Shown here: positions 54,792 through 64,000 of the stretch, piece after piece
Position numbering within the stretch: the stretch's first letter is position 1
How the letters are laid out: each line of letters opens with the position of its first letter
Assembly (NCBI GenBank): GCA_965198495.1
Contig: CBDAPL010000001.1
Coordinates: 1,984,001 to 2,048,000 of the forward strand
Length of the DNA stretch: 64,000 nt
Reading direction: 5' to 3'
Source of the DNA: RH-AL1 sp965198495
GTDB lineage: Bacteria; Pseudomonadota; Alphaproteobacteria; Rhizobiales; Beijerinckiaceae
The notes under the pieces: generated by a model
What the model was told of the DNA's origin: nothing
The model's input: only the letters and a program-made list of their open reading frames with translations
Database searches by the model: none
Translations under genes and position numbers: made by a program

Positions 54792-55542
54792 GGCGGGGGT
54801 GCCCTCGGTCACCCATGACGCCTTCTACGGCGGTCGACTGCGTCTGGCGCAGCCGGCTACGGGCCATCGCTCGGGCACGGATGCCGTATTGCTCGCGGCG
54901 GCGGTCGCCGCCGATTTCCGCGGCCTGCTCTACGACATCGGATCCGGCGTCGGCGCCGCAGGATTAGGCGTGGCGCTGCGCTGCCAACGAACGCGCGTGG
55001 TGCTCGTCGAGCGAGACGCCGCGATCGCGGCACTGGCCGAGCTCAACGTGGGCGCCAACGCACTCGCAGACCGCGTGTCCGTCGCGGTCTGCGACATCAA
55101 CGATCGAGACTTCCGTCGACGAGCCCTCCCGGACGCGGCCGATCTCATCATCACAAATCCGCCGTTCCATGCCGCCGATGCCACGCGAGCTTCACCCGAC
55201 GCCGGCCGCCGGTCCGCACACGTGCTGGCCGAAGGGTCATCGCTCGCCGACTGGATCCTCGCCTGCCTGGATATGCTGGCCGCCAAGGGTACGCTGATCG
55301 TCGTGCATGCCGCGTCCGCGCTTCCGGCGATCCTCGCCGCCTTCGACAGGCGTCTCGGCGCCATCACGATCCTTGCGGTGCACCCGCGCGGCGGAGAGGC
55401 GGCGCGACGCGTGCTGGTGCGCGGCGTCAAGGGCAGTCGGGCGCCGCTGACGATCGCCGCGCCTCTCGTGCTGCATGACGGGGCAGGGTTCAGCACAAAG
55501 GCCGAGCGACTGCACCAGGGTGAGGCGCATCTGGAGTGGTGA
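54784..55542 (+). CDS. tRNA1(Val) adenine-N6 methyltransferase-like (TrmN6/YfiC family)
   Basis: The 252-residue protein starts with THDAFYGGRLRLAQPATGHRSGTDAVLLAAA, typical of this group, has a Rossmann SAM motif DIGSGVGAAGLGVA near residue 51, and the amino-methyltransferase signature NPPF near residue 125. In E. coli the homologue makes m6A37 in tRNA1(Val). GTG 54784 overlaps the preceding gene by 8 bases. Other base targets are possible. Confidence 0.88.
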   Translation: MAEAGVPSVTHDAFYGGRLRLAQPATGHRSGTDAVLLAAAVAADFRGLLYDIGSGVGAAGLGVALRCQRTRVVLVERDAAIAALAELNVGANALADRVSVAVCDINDRDFRRRALPDAADLIITNPPFHAADATRASPDAGRRSAHVLAEGSSLADWILACLDMLAAKGTLIVVHAASALPAILAAFDRRLGAITILAVHPRGGEAARRVLVRGVKGSRAPLTIAAPLVLHDGAGFSTKAERLHQGEAHLEW

Positions 55543-55552
55543 TGTGCCGGCG

Positions 55553-57031
55553 CTAGGCACCGGGCGGTCGCCGATCAATCCAGGGCGCCGCCGCCTCCAG
55601 CTGGGCGGCCAGCCGGAGCAACGTCGCTTCTTCGCCGAACCGCGCGACGAACTGCACGCCGATCGGCAAGGCAGGCCGGTCGGCCTCCGCCGGGCTCATT
55701 GCCAGCGGCACGGACATGCTCGGCGTGAAGGTGAGGTTGCTGAGCTGCGTGAATGGCGTCGGGGCGAGACTCGTCCGCGCCAATTGGTCGAGCATGTTCG
55801 TCTTCAGCATGAGGCGCCCCGCACGTATCGCACCGAGAACGGCGAGCACGCGCCGTTGCGCGGCTGGCAGCGCCGTCGCTTCGATCCGCGGCGCCGGCAC
55901 GGCCGTCGTGGGGAGGAGGAACAGATCGTATTGTCGATGAAAGGCGGCGAGTGCCCGCGCGAAGCCGTTCCAGGCGAGGCGGGCCGATACGTAGCGCCCG
56001 GCCGGCAGCGCGCGGCCCAGCATCGCCAGCACGCCGGTCTCGAGCTCGAAGGCGGAATCCTTGGCACCGCTCGCCGCGACATCGGCGGCGACCTGGCCGA
56101 GGTAGAGCGTGAGATAGGAATTGGCGAGCGCGCGACCATCGATGCGCGGTGCCGCCTCTTCGACGGCGTGGCCGAGGCTTTCCAGTAGGTGTGCCGCGTC
56201 TTCGACCGCCTTGATGCAGGCGGCATGCACCTCGCCGCCGAGCGGCGAGACGGTGCTGTAGCCGATACGCAGCCGTCCGGGTGGGATACCGACCTCTTGC
56301 GCGAACGGTGTCGCGGAGCGCGGTTGCGGGAACGGGTCGCCCGGCTCGGGGCCGGCGAGCACATCGAGCATTGCCGCCGTGTCGCGCACCGAACGCGAGA
56401 TCACGCCGTTGCTCGACGCGCCGTCCCAATGCAACCCATCCTGCGGCCCGAAAGAGACGCGGCCGCTCGAAGGCTTGAGGCCGAAGAGGCCGCAATATGC
56501 CGCCGGAATGCGGATCGATCCGCCACCGTCGCTCGCCCCCGCCATCGGCACGATGCCCGCGGCGACCGTCGCCGCCGCGCCGCCGGAACTGCCGCCGGGT
56601 GTCCGATCTCCGTCCCAGGGATTGCGGGATGGACCCCACAGGCGCGATTGCGTCACCGCGACGAGGCCGAGCTCGGGCGTCGCCGTCCGGCCGAAGATGA
56701 CGAGACCGGCTTCAAGGCAGCGGCGCGTATAGGCGCTGTGCTCGCGCGCGACGCGGTGCCGATAGGGCGCCGCTCCCGCCGTGTTGGGCTGGCCGGCGAA
56801 CTGCTGGGCGAGGTCTTTCAGGAGGAACGGCACGCCGGCGAAAGGCCCATCGAGCGTCGATGCCGCCCGCGCCCGCGCGATGTCATCGAAACGGATCGGA
56901 ACCGCATTCCCGATCGTCGCGGCGTCGGCGGCCTCTATGGCGGCTTCGAGCAGTGCCGTCGGATGGATCTCGCCGCGCGCGATCAATGCCGCCTGGCCCG
57001 TCGCGTCGAGCCGTCTGATGGCGTCGTCCAA
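55553..57031 (-). CDS. amidase signature family enzyme
   Basis: The 492-residue enzyme has the catalytic Ser-cisSer-Lys triad: Lys in VPFLLKDLAQQ near residue 73, GGSSGGAAATVAAG with the cis-Ser near residue 148 and the nucleophile Ser in GGGSIRIPAAYCG near residue 173. Family members hydrolyse amides; GatA is one branch, but no gatB/gatC is adjacent, so a general amidase is likelier. ATG 57031. Confidence 0.93.
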   Translation of the reverse strand: MDDAIRRLDATGQAALIARGEIHPTALLEAAIEAADAATIGNAVPIRFDDIARARAASTLDGPFAGVPFLLKDLAQQFAGQPNTAGAAPYRHRVAREHSAYTRRCLEAGLVIFGRTATPELGLVAVTQSRLWGPSRNPWDGDRTPGGSSGGAAATVAAGIVPMAGASDGGGSIRIPAAYCGLFGLKPSSGRVSFGPQDGLHWDGASSNGVISRSVRDTAAMLDVLAGPEPGDPFPQPRSATPFAQEVGIPPGRLRIGYSTVSPLGGEVHAACIKAVEDAAHLLESLGHAVEEAAPRIDGRALANSYLTLYLGQVAADVAASGAKDSAFELETGVLAMLGRALPAGRYVSARLAWNGFARALAAFHRQYDLFLLPTTAVPAPRIEATALPAAQRRVLAVLGAIRAGRLMLKTNMLDQLARTSLAPTPFTQLSNLTFTPSMSVPLAMSPAEADRPALPIGVQFVARFGEEATLLRLAAQLEAAAPWIDRRPPGA

Positions 57032-57091
57032 TGTCGCCTCCCACTGCGCTCGAAGAGCAAGACGCGCACGAAGAGCGCGTCAGCGACTACT

Positions 57092-57631
57092 CTAGCGGTC
57101 CACCAGCAAGGCCAAGCCGCGCTCTCGTGCCCTGATCGAGACGAGATGCATCGCGCCCAGTTCGACCGCGAAAGCCGTCGCCGCGTCGGCATCCTTCTTC
57201 TTGCACACGATCCGCAGTTCGGCGAAGCGCTCTTCCGCCCGTCCCGTCGCGACTTCGGTGTCATCGAGCGACACGACAGCCGCCAGCTCCCTGTCGAGCG
57301 TCCACGTCCAACGATCGATGCGAACCGTGAATGTCGCGTCAACCAGTTGCTTGAAGCGCGGGATGCCGAGCTTCTTCAGCGAAGGCCCGGCAGACGCGAG
57401 ACGCTTCGGCCAGATCTCCTGCCGCCGCCATGGTCGACGAGGGGAGGGGACGCCAAGCGCCGCGCTTCTGCGGAAGCGAAGCGCGACACCGCATGCCGCG
57501 AGCGCGCCTTGCGGCGTGTCCATGTAGACATAGGAGAGACGCCGTCCGACCGGCGGCTGCCTACAGCGCTGATCCAGCATCGCGCGAATGCGGCCGTGCG
57601 CGGTCGCGTCGATGCCGAAGCGCAGTTTCAC
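57092..57631 (-). CDS. degenerate CYTH-domain-like protein
   Basis: The 179-residue protein resembles the CYTH triphosphate-tunnel fold: a first strand KLRFGID, then DTPQGALAACGVALRFR and WTLDRELAAVVSLDDTEV. The diagnostic ExExK is not intact (only the Lys side is kept), so catalysis is doubtful. A GTG start at 57631 is used; the frame is open a few codons upstream into the end of maeB. It may be an inactive relative or need a different start. Confidence 0.6.
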   Translation of the reverse strand: MKLRFGIDATAHGRIRAMLDQRCRQPPVGRRLSYVYMDTPQGALAACGVALRFRRSAALGVPSPRRPWRRQEIWPKRLASAGPSLKKLGIPRFKQLVDATFTVRIDRWTWTLDRELAAVVSLDDTEVATGRAEERFAELRIVCKKKDADAATAFAVELGAMHLVSIRARERGLALLVDR

Positions 57632-57641
57632 CAGGCTCGCC

Positions 57642-59933
<2,292 letters not shown>

Positions 59934-60163
59934 GTAAGCCCTTCGGCTGCGAAAGGAACGCGTGACTTAGGCCGATGCGACGGCCGCGTCCATTGAGCCA
60001 AGGTCGAAAACCTCAGGACACCGGCGCCCGCGCCATGCCGCAATGAGGATGAGGATCAAAGACCGCGCGGCGGCAGGGTAGCCGACGCGGTTCCGCTCGT
60101 CCGCCTGGAACGAACCGCCAAGGCTAAGATTAACGTGGGCGAAACGACATAACGGAGTTCACG

Positions 60164-60514
60164 ATGTCTGGCTTTTCTAGCGTAACGCTGCGGTCCACGG
60201 GTGTCCGGTTCACGGCGGTCTCCGCCGCGGTGGCGCTGTTTTGCGCGATGCCGCTCGCTACAGCGTCCGCGTTCGTCGCGTCACCGTCCCACTTCTCACA
60301 AGGTGAGCAGGCGTCAATCGACACCGTGCAGTATCGCGACGGCTATCGCCGCGGGTACCGTGGGCGGTACGGCGCCGGATATGGTCGCGGGTACGGCTAT
60401 CGCGGTTATGGCAATCGCGGTTACGGCTATCGGGGTCCCGGTGTCGGGGCTGCTGTCGGCGCTGGCATAGCCGGGGCGGCCATTGGCGGAGCGATCGCAG
60501 GCTCGCACTACTGA
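60164..60514 (+). CDS. secreted Gly/Tyr/Arg-rich hypothetical protein
   Basis: The 116-residue protein has a signal peptide (about residues 14-36, FTAVSAAVALFCAMPLATASA), a low-complexity stretch of GYRRGYRGRYGAGYGRGYGYRGYG-type repeats, and a C-terminal glycine zipper (GVGAAVGAGIAGAAIGGAIAG). Such proteins are typically envelope-associated; no function is known. Resembles the protein at 16364 in build but not in sequence. Confidence 0.7.
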   Translation: MSGFSSVTLRSTGVRFTAVSAAVALFCAMPLATASAFVASPSHFSQGEQASIDTVQYRDGYRRGYRGRYGAGYGRGYGYRGYGNRGYGYRGPGVGAAVGAGIAGAAIGGAIAGSHY

Positions 60515-60534
60515 CCAACGCTTTCGGGAACATC

Positions 60535-60565
60535 AGGAGGGTCGCGTCGTCCGCGGCCCTCCTTT
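60535..60565 (+). terminator. Rho-independent terminator
   Basis: AGGAGGG and CCCTCCT form the outer stem, GCG/CGC the inner one, with a two-base mismatch and a short T-run; just after the secreted protein gene and before convergent ilvC. Confidence 0.65.
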
Positions 60566-60582
60566 GCGTCGTAAGTCGCTGT

Positions 60583-61602
60583 TTAGTTCTTCGCCTTGTC
60601 GACCATCTTGTTGGCCGTGATCCAAGGCATCATAGCGCGTAGTTTGGCCCCGACCTCCTCGATCTGGTGGGCGGCGGCTTTGGCGCGTGTCGCCTTGAAC
60701 GACGTCTGGTTGACCTTGTTTTCGAGCATCCAGTCGCGGGTGAACTTGCCGCTCTGGATATCGGTCAGCACGCGCTTCATCTCGGCCTTCGTCTCCGGCG
60801 TGACGATACGTGGACCGGTGACGTATTCGCCATATTCGGCGGTGTTCGAGATCGAGTAGTTCATGTTCGCGATGCCGCCCTCGTAGATGAGGTCGACGAT
60901 CAGCTTGACCTCATGCAGGCATTCGAAATAGGCCATTTCCGGCGCATAACCGGCCTCGACCAGCGTCTCGAAGCCGGCGCGGATCAGCTCGACGAGGCCG
61001 CCGCAGAGTACGGCCTGCTCGCCGAAGAGGTCTGTCTCGCACTCTTCCTTGAAGGTCGTCTCGATGATGCCGGCACGGCCGCCGCCGATCGACGAGGCGT
61101 ACGACAGGGCGAGGTCGTGGGCGTTGCCCGACGCGTCCCGCGCGATGGCGATGAGGCAGGGCACGCCGCCGCCGCGCTTGTATTCGGAGCGGACGGTGTG
61201 GCCGGGCCCTTTCGGGGCGATCATGATGACGTCGAGGTCGGGCCGCGCCTCGATGAGGTTGAAATGAATGTTGAGGCCGTGCGCGAAGGCGAGCGCCGCG
61301 CCCTGTTTCATGTTGGCGGCGAGATGGTCGGTGTAGATCTCGCCTTGCAACTCGTCGGGCGTCAGCATCATGACGAGGTCGGCCCATTTCGCGGCATCCG
61401 CCACGTTCATCACCTTGAGGCCCTCGCCCTCGGCCTTCTTGGCGGTGGCCGAGCCCTCGCGCAGCGCCACGACGACGTCCTTGACCCCGGACTCGCGCAT
61501 GTTCAGCACGTGCGCGTGGCCTTGGCTGCCGTAGCCCACCACGGCGACCTTCTTGCCCTTGACGAGGTTGAGGTCGGCATCCCGGTCGTAATACACACGC
61601 AT
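60583..61602 (-). CDS. ilvC: ketol-acid reductoisomerase
   Basis: The 339-residue class I enzyme converts acetolactate or acetohydroxybutyrate with NADPH in valine, leucine and isoleucine synthesis. It starts MRVYYDRDADLNLVKGKKVAVVGYGSQGHAHVLN with the Rossmann motif, then PKGPGHTVRSEY, and the metal-binding DLFGEQAVLCGGL and CLHEVKLIVDLIYEGG in the knotted C-terminal domain. ATG 61602. ilvB and ilvH lie about 1 kb upstream. Confidence 0.97.
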   Translation of the reverse strand: MRVYYDRDADLNLVKGKKVAVVGYGSQGHAHVLNMRESGVKDVVVALREGSATAKKAEGEGLKVMNVADAAKWADLVMMLTPDELQGEIYTDHLAANMKQGAALAFAHGLNIHFNLIEARPDLDVIMIAPKGPGHTVRSEYKRGGGVPCLIAIARDASGNAHDLALSYASSIGGGRAGIIETTFKEECETDLFGEQAVLCGGLVELIRAGFETLVEAGYAPEMAYFECLHEVKLIVDLIYEGGIANMNYSISNTAEYGEYVTGPRIVTPETKAEMKRVLTDIQSGKFTRDWMLENKVNQTSFKATRAKAAAHQIEEVGAKLRAMMPWITANKMVDKAKN

Positions 61603-61696
61603 GATGCTGGTCTTCCTTAATGCGAATGGAGGAGCGGCGAATGAGGCGGCCTTCTAGGAGGTCGCGGCGGCTGCGTCAAAGTCGCGGGTTGAGGCG

Positions 61697-62467
61697 TCAG
61701 AGGGGCAGCTTCGCCGGATCGTCGATCGTCAGGATCGTCCCCGATGTATAGGACGAGCGCGGCGAGGCGAGGAATGCCACGGCGGCGGCAATCTCGTCGG
61801 GCTCCGCCGGGCGCCCGAACGCCATGCCGGCGAAGGCATCGCGCCAGCGCTCCGGATCGCCCGTCTCGCGTTCCGCCCGCGCCCTGAGAAGCATCGCGAT
61901 GCGGTCTGTCGCGACCGGACCGGGGTTGATGCCGACCACCCGCATCCCGTCGCGTGGGGCCGTGGTGCCGAGCGCACGCGTGAACGCCATCAGGGCCGCG
62001 TTGCCGGTGCTGCCGGCGATATAGTTTGGGTCGAACCGTTCACCCGCCGACCCAATGATGTTGACCACAACGCCGCGGCGTTCCCTCAGAAGAGGGTAGA
62101 GCGCGCGAGTGAGGGCGATGTAGCCGAAGACCTTGAGGTCCCAGGCGGAGCGCCAACGCTCCTCGCTCAGGCTCAGGAGGTCGCCCGGCGGAATTGCCCC
62201 CGCGTTATTGACCAAAATGTCCAGCGACGTGATCGCGCTTGCGACACGCTGGATGTCGGCGGATCGGGCAAGGTCGGCGGGCAGGACTTCGACCGAAACC
62301 TCGAACCGCTCCCGGATGCGAGTGGCGGCGCGTTGAAGATCATCAGCATCGCGCGCCACCAGAATCAGGTCGCACTGTTCTTCCGCCAGGATCATGGCAC
62401 TCGCCAGACCGATGCCTTTCGATCCGCCTGTGATGAGCGCGCGTTTGCCCTTGAGATGGAGATCCAT
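61697..62467 (-). CDS. SDR-family oxidoreductase
   Basis: The 256-residue protein has TGGSKGIGLASAMI near residue 12, NNAGAI near residue 86, and a catalytic region where Ser (IIGSAGERF) is present and the usual YxxxK reads YIAGSTGNAAL, so the motif Lys is replaced. The end TSGTILTIDDP is normal for the family. ATG 62467. The missing Lys makes classical SDR activity uncertain. It sits between ilvC and ilvH on the same strand. Confidence 0.82.
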   Translation of the reverse strand: MDLHLKGKRALITGGSKGIGLASAMILAEEQCDLILVARDADDLQRAATRIRERFEVSVEVLPADLARSADIQRVASAITSLDILVNNAGAIPPGDLLSLSEERWRSAWDLKVFGYIALTRALYPLLRERRGVVVNIIGSAGERFDPNYIAGSTGNAALMAFTRALGTTAPRDGMRVVGINPGPVATDRIAMLLRARAERETGDPERWRDAFAGMAFGRPAEPDEIAAAVAFLASPRSSYTSGTILTIDDPAKLPL

Positions 62468-62513
62468 TGTCTGCTCGCTGCTTCCCGGTCTCAACATCAG
62501 CCCGGCGATGCCA

Positions 62514-63068
62514 TCAGGGCATCTTACTCGGCCCCCGCGTGATGGCGGCGACGCCCGTTCGCGAAACCTCGACGAGGCCGATCGGGCGCATCAGATCGAC
62601 GAAATGATCGATCTTCGAGGCGGCGCCGGTCATCTCGAACACGAAGCTTTCGATCGAGGCATCGATCACCCGTCCGCGAAAAGCCTCGCAAAGGCGAAGC
62701 GCCTCCTGGCGATCCTCTCCACGGCCGCTGACCTTGATCATGGCGAGTTCGCGTTCGATGCTGTTGCCCCGCAAGGTCAGGTCGGTGACGGTGTGGACGG
62801 GGATCAGCCGATCGAGCTGCAGCGTCACCTGCTCGACCGACTCCGGCGTTCCCGACGTGACGATCGTGATGCGCGAGAGATGATCGGTGTGCGCCACCTC
62901 GGCCACCGTGAGACTGGCGATGTTGTAGCCGCGTCCCGAGAACATGCCGACCACCCGCGCCAGCACGCCCGGCTCGTTGTCGACGAGGACGGACAGCGTG
63001 TGCGTGACGATCTGCCGAGCTGTCGGCGGAGCGGTGTAGGGCGAGAGCGGCTGCGTGGCGGCGGTCAT
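62514..63068 (-). CDS. ilvH: acetolactate synthase small (regulatory) subunit
   Basis: The 184-residue regulatory subunit has the ACT domain (HTLSVLVDNEPGVLARVVGMFSGRGYNIASLTV) at residues 22-95, where valine feedback binds, and the IlvH C-terminal domain. ATG 63068 gives MTAATQPLS. It lies 130 bases after ilvB with a palindromic repeat between. Confidence 0.95.
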   Translation of the reverse strand: MTAATQPLSPYTAPPTARQIVTHTLSVLVDNEPGVLARVVGMFSGRGYNIASLTVAEVAHTDHLSRITIVTSGTPESVEQVTLQLDRLIPVHTVTDLTLRGNSIERELAMIKVSGRGEDRQEALRLCEAFRGRVIDASIESFVFEMTGAASKIDHFVDLMRPIGLVEVSRTGVAAITRGPSKMP

Positions 63069-63089
63069 GGATCGGTCTTTCAAGATGAT

Positions 63090-63193
63090 CGTCATTCCGG
63101 GGCGCCGAAGGCGAACCCGGAACCGGTGTGCGTTCAGCTCGATTGAAGAGCTCCGGTTCCGGATTTTCGCCTGCGGCGAGCCCCGGAATGACG
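63090..63193. repeat. palindromic intergenic repeat (REP-like) in ilvB-ilvH gap
   Basis: Outer arms CGTCATTCCGGGGC (63090-63103) and GCCCCGGAATGACG (63180-63193) are perfectly complementary over 14 bases; inner arms CCGGAACCGG (63117-63126) and CCGGTTCCGG (63153-63162) pair over 10. The outer sequence is of the GTCATTCCGGGG type dispersed in many alphaproteobacterial genomes. It lies inside an operon and could form a strong mRNA stem. Confidence 0.8.
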
Positions 63194-63198
63194 GCGTG

Positions 63199-64000
63199 CT
63201 AAACCAGCATCTTCCCTTCGGCGCCAATCATCGATTCCAATTCGACGTCGGCGTCGTCGGCGAGGATCATCTCGTTGTGCGCCTTGCCCGATGGGATCAT
63301 CGGGAAGCAGTTCTCCATCTTGTCGACGAGGCAGTCGACGATGACGGCGCCCGGATGGTCGATCATCTCCATGATCGCCGCGTCGAGGTCGGCCGGGTCC
63401 GAGACGCGGATGCCCTTCGCGCCGTAGGCCTCGGCGAGCTTCACGAAATCGGGCAGGGCCTGCGAATAGCTCTCGGAGTAGCGGCTGCCGTGCAGCAGTT
63501 CTTGCCACTGGCGCACCATGCCGAGGTATTCGTTGTTGAGGATGAAGATCTTCACCGGCAGCTTGTATTGCGCCGCCGTCGACATCTCCTGCATGTTCAT
63601 CAGGATGGAGCCTTCACCGGCGACGTCGATCACGAGCGCTTTGGGATGCGCCATCTGCACGCCGATGGCGGCGGGCAGGCCGTAGCCCATCGTGCCGAGG
63701 CCGCCCGACGTCATCCAGCGGTTCGGCTCCTCGAAATCGTAGTGCTGCGCCGCCCACATCTGGTGCTGGCCGACCTCGGTGGTGATGTACGTCTCGCGAT
63801 CCTTGGTGAGCGCGTGAAGCCGGCGCACGGCGTGCTGCGGCTTGATCGACGTCGTCGAGTTGCGAAACGACAGCGACTTGCGTCCGCGCCAACTCTCGAT
63901 CGCCGTCCACCATGCGGCGAGGTCCGTCCGGTCGGCGGCGAGCTTGCGGCTTTTCCAAAGGTCGATCATCGCGCGCAGCACGTGCGCGCAATCGCCGATC
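63199..64000 (-). CDS. ilvB: acetolactate synthase large subunit, C-terminal part (cut by window edge)
   Basis: The visible 267 residues cover the C-terminal ThDP-binding domain: TSGGLGTMGYGLPAAIGVQ, DVAGEGSILMNMQEM and LNNEYLGMVRQWQE. The enzyme condenses two pyruvates or pyruvate with 2-oxobutyrate. The frame is open through the window end, so the start and the first half lie outside. ilvH follows as the next gene of the operon. Confidence 0.94.
   Translation of the reverse strand, partial: IGDCAHVLRAMIDLWKSRKLAADRTDLAAWWTAIESWRGRKSLSFRNSTTSIKPQHAVRRLHALTKDRETYITTEVGQHQMWAAQHYDFEEPNRWMTSGGLGTMGYGLPAAIGVQMAHPKALVIDVAGEGSILMNMQEMSTAAQYKLPVKIFILNNEYLGMVRQWQELLHGSRYSESYSQALPDFVKLAEAYGAKGIRVSDPADLDAAIMEMIDHPGAVIVDCLVDKMENCFPMIPSGKAHNEMILADDADVELESMIGAEGKMLV

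Overview
The window is a GC-rich (about 63-65%) chromosomal segment of an alphaproteobacterium, most likely order Hyphomicrobiales (Rhizobiales). The case rests on gene content and order: a three-gene proton-translocating transhydrogenase with split alpha subunit next to an alphaproteobacterial aa3 oxidase subunit IV, glyQ/glyS in the same neighbourhood as ppdK, the run sleB - polyprenyl synthase - DUF2007 - tRNA1(Val)-type methyltransferase, a DUF485/actP acetate permease pair, a MaeB-type malic enzyme and a GTCATTCCGGGG-type intergenic palindrome. Genus cannot be fixed from the sequence alone. No insertion sequence, prophage, CRISPR array or rRNA operon was seen. Two tRNAs (Thr-UGU, Tyr-GUA) are present.

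Layout. 1-8.1 kb: end of a sodium/solute symporter with its DUF3311 partner, a large unknown membrane protein, a short-chain dehydrogenase, selO and a GH31 alpha-glycosidase. 8.2-15.7 kb is the most accessory-looking part: a decayed YjlB-type cupin, a promoter region full of inverted repeats, a two-gene type I secretion system (ABC transporter and HlyD-type adaptor), a YciE/F ferritin-like protein, a repeat protein broken by a one-base frameshift, and a divergent pair of surface-sugar genes (DegT-type aminotransferase and PglD/NeuD-type acyltransferase). TTAC/GTAA-type sites recur in the control regions of this block. 16-29.5 kb: tRNA-Thr, small secreted proteins, actP operon, rlmB, tRNA-Tyr, pntAA-pntAB-pntB with oxidase subunit IV, an ABC1/UbiB kinase, a two-gene membrane/coiled-coil operon of unknown function, and an SDR.

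29.7-48 kb: YdcH-like protein, an RNA m5U methyltransferase, an unusual ANTAR regulator carrying two PilJ (nitrate-sensor type) domains, glyQ and glyS separated by an opposite-strand small gene, an SDR, a Pit phosphate transporter, dxs, an HdeD-like protein, ppdK, DUF3072, a fumarylacetoacetate hydrolase and rpsD behind a structured leader. 48-64 kb: serine hydrolase, RBBP9-like hydrolase, HD phosphohydrolase, tyrosine-phosphatase-like protein overlapping xseB, an NTF2-like protein, sleB, polyprenyl diphosphate synthase, DUF2007, a TrmN6-type methyltransferase, amidase, a degenerate CYTH protein, maeB, ilvC, an SDR, and the ilvB-ilvH operon split by a palindromic repeat and cut by the window edge.

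Most of the window is housekeeping: branched-chain amino acid synthesis (ilvB, ilvH, ilvC), C3/C4 interconversion (ppdK, maeB), isoprenoid supply (dxs, polyprenyl synthase), NADPH balance (pnt) and translation (glyQS, rpsD, tRNAs, rlmB). The best candidates for undescribed biology are the 8.6-15.7 kb secretion/surface block, the ANTAR-PilJ-PilJ protein, and the 26.7-28.6 kb membrane pair.
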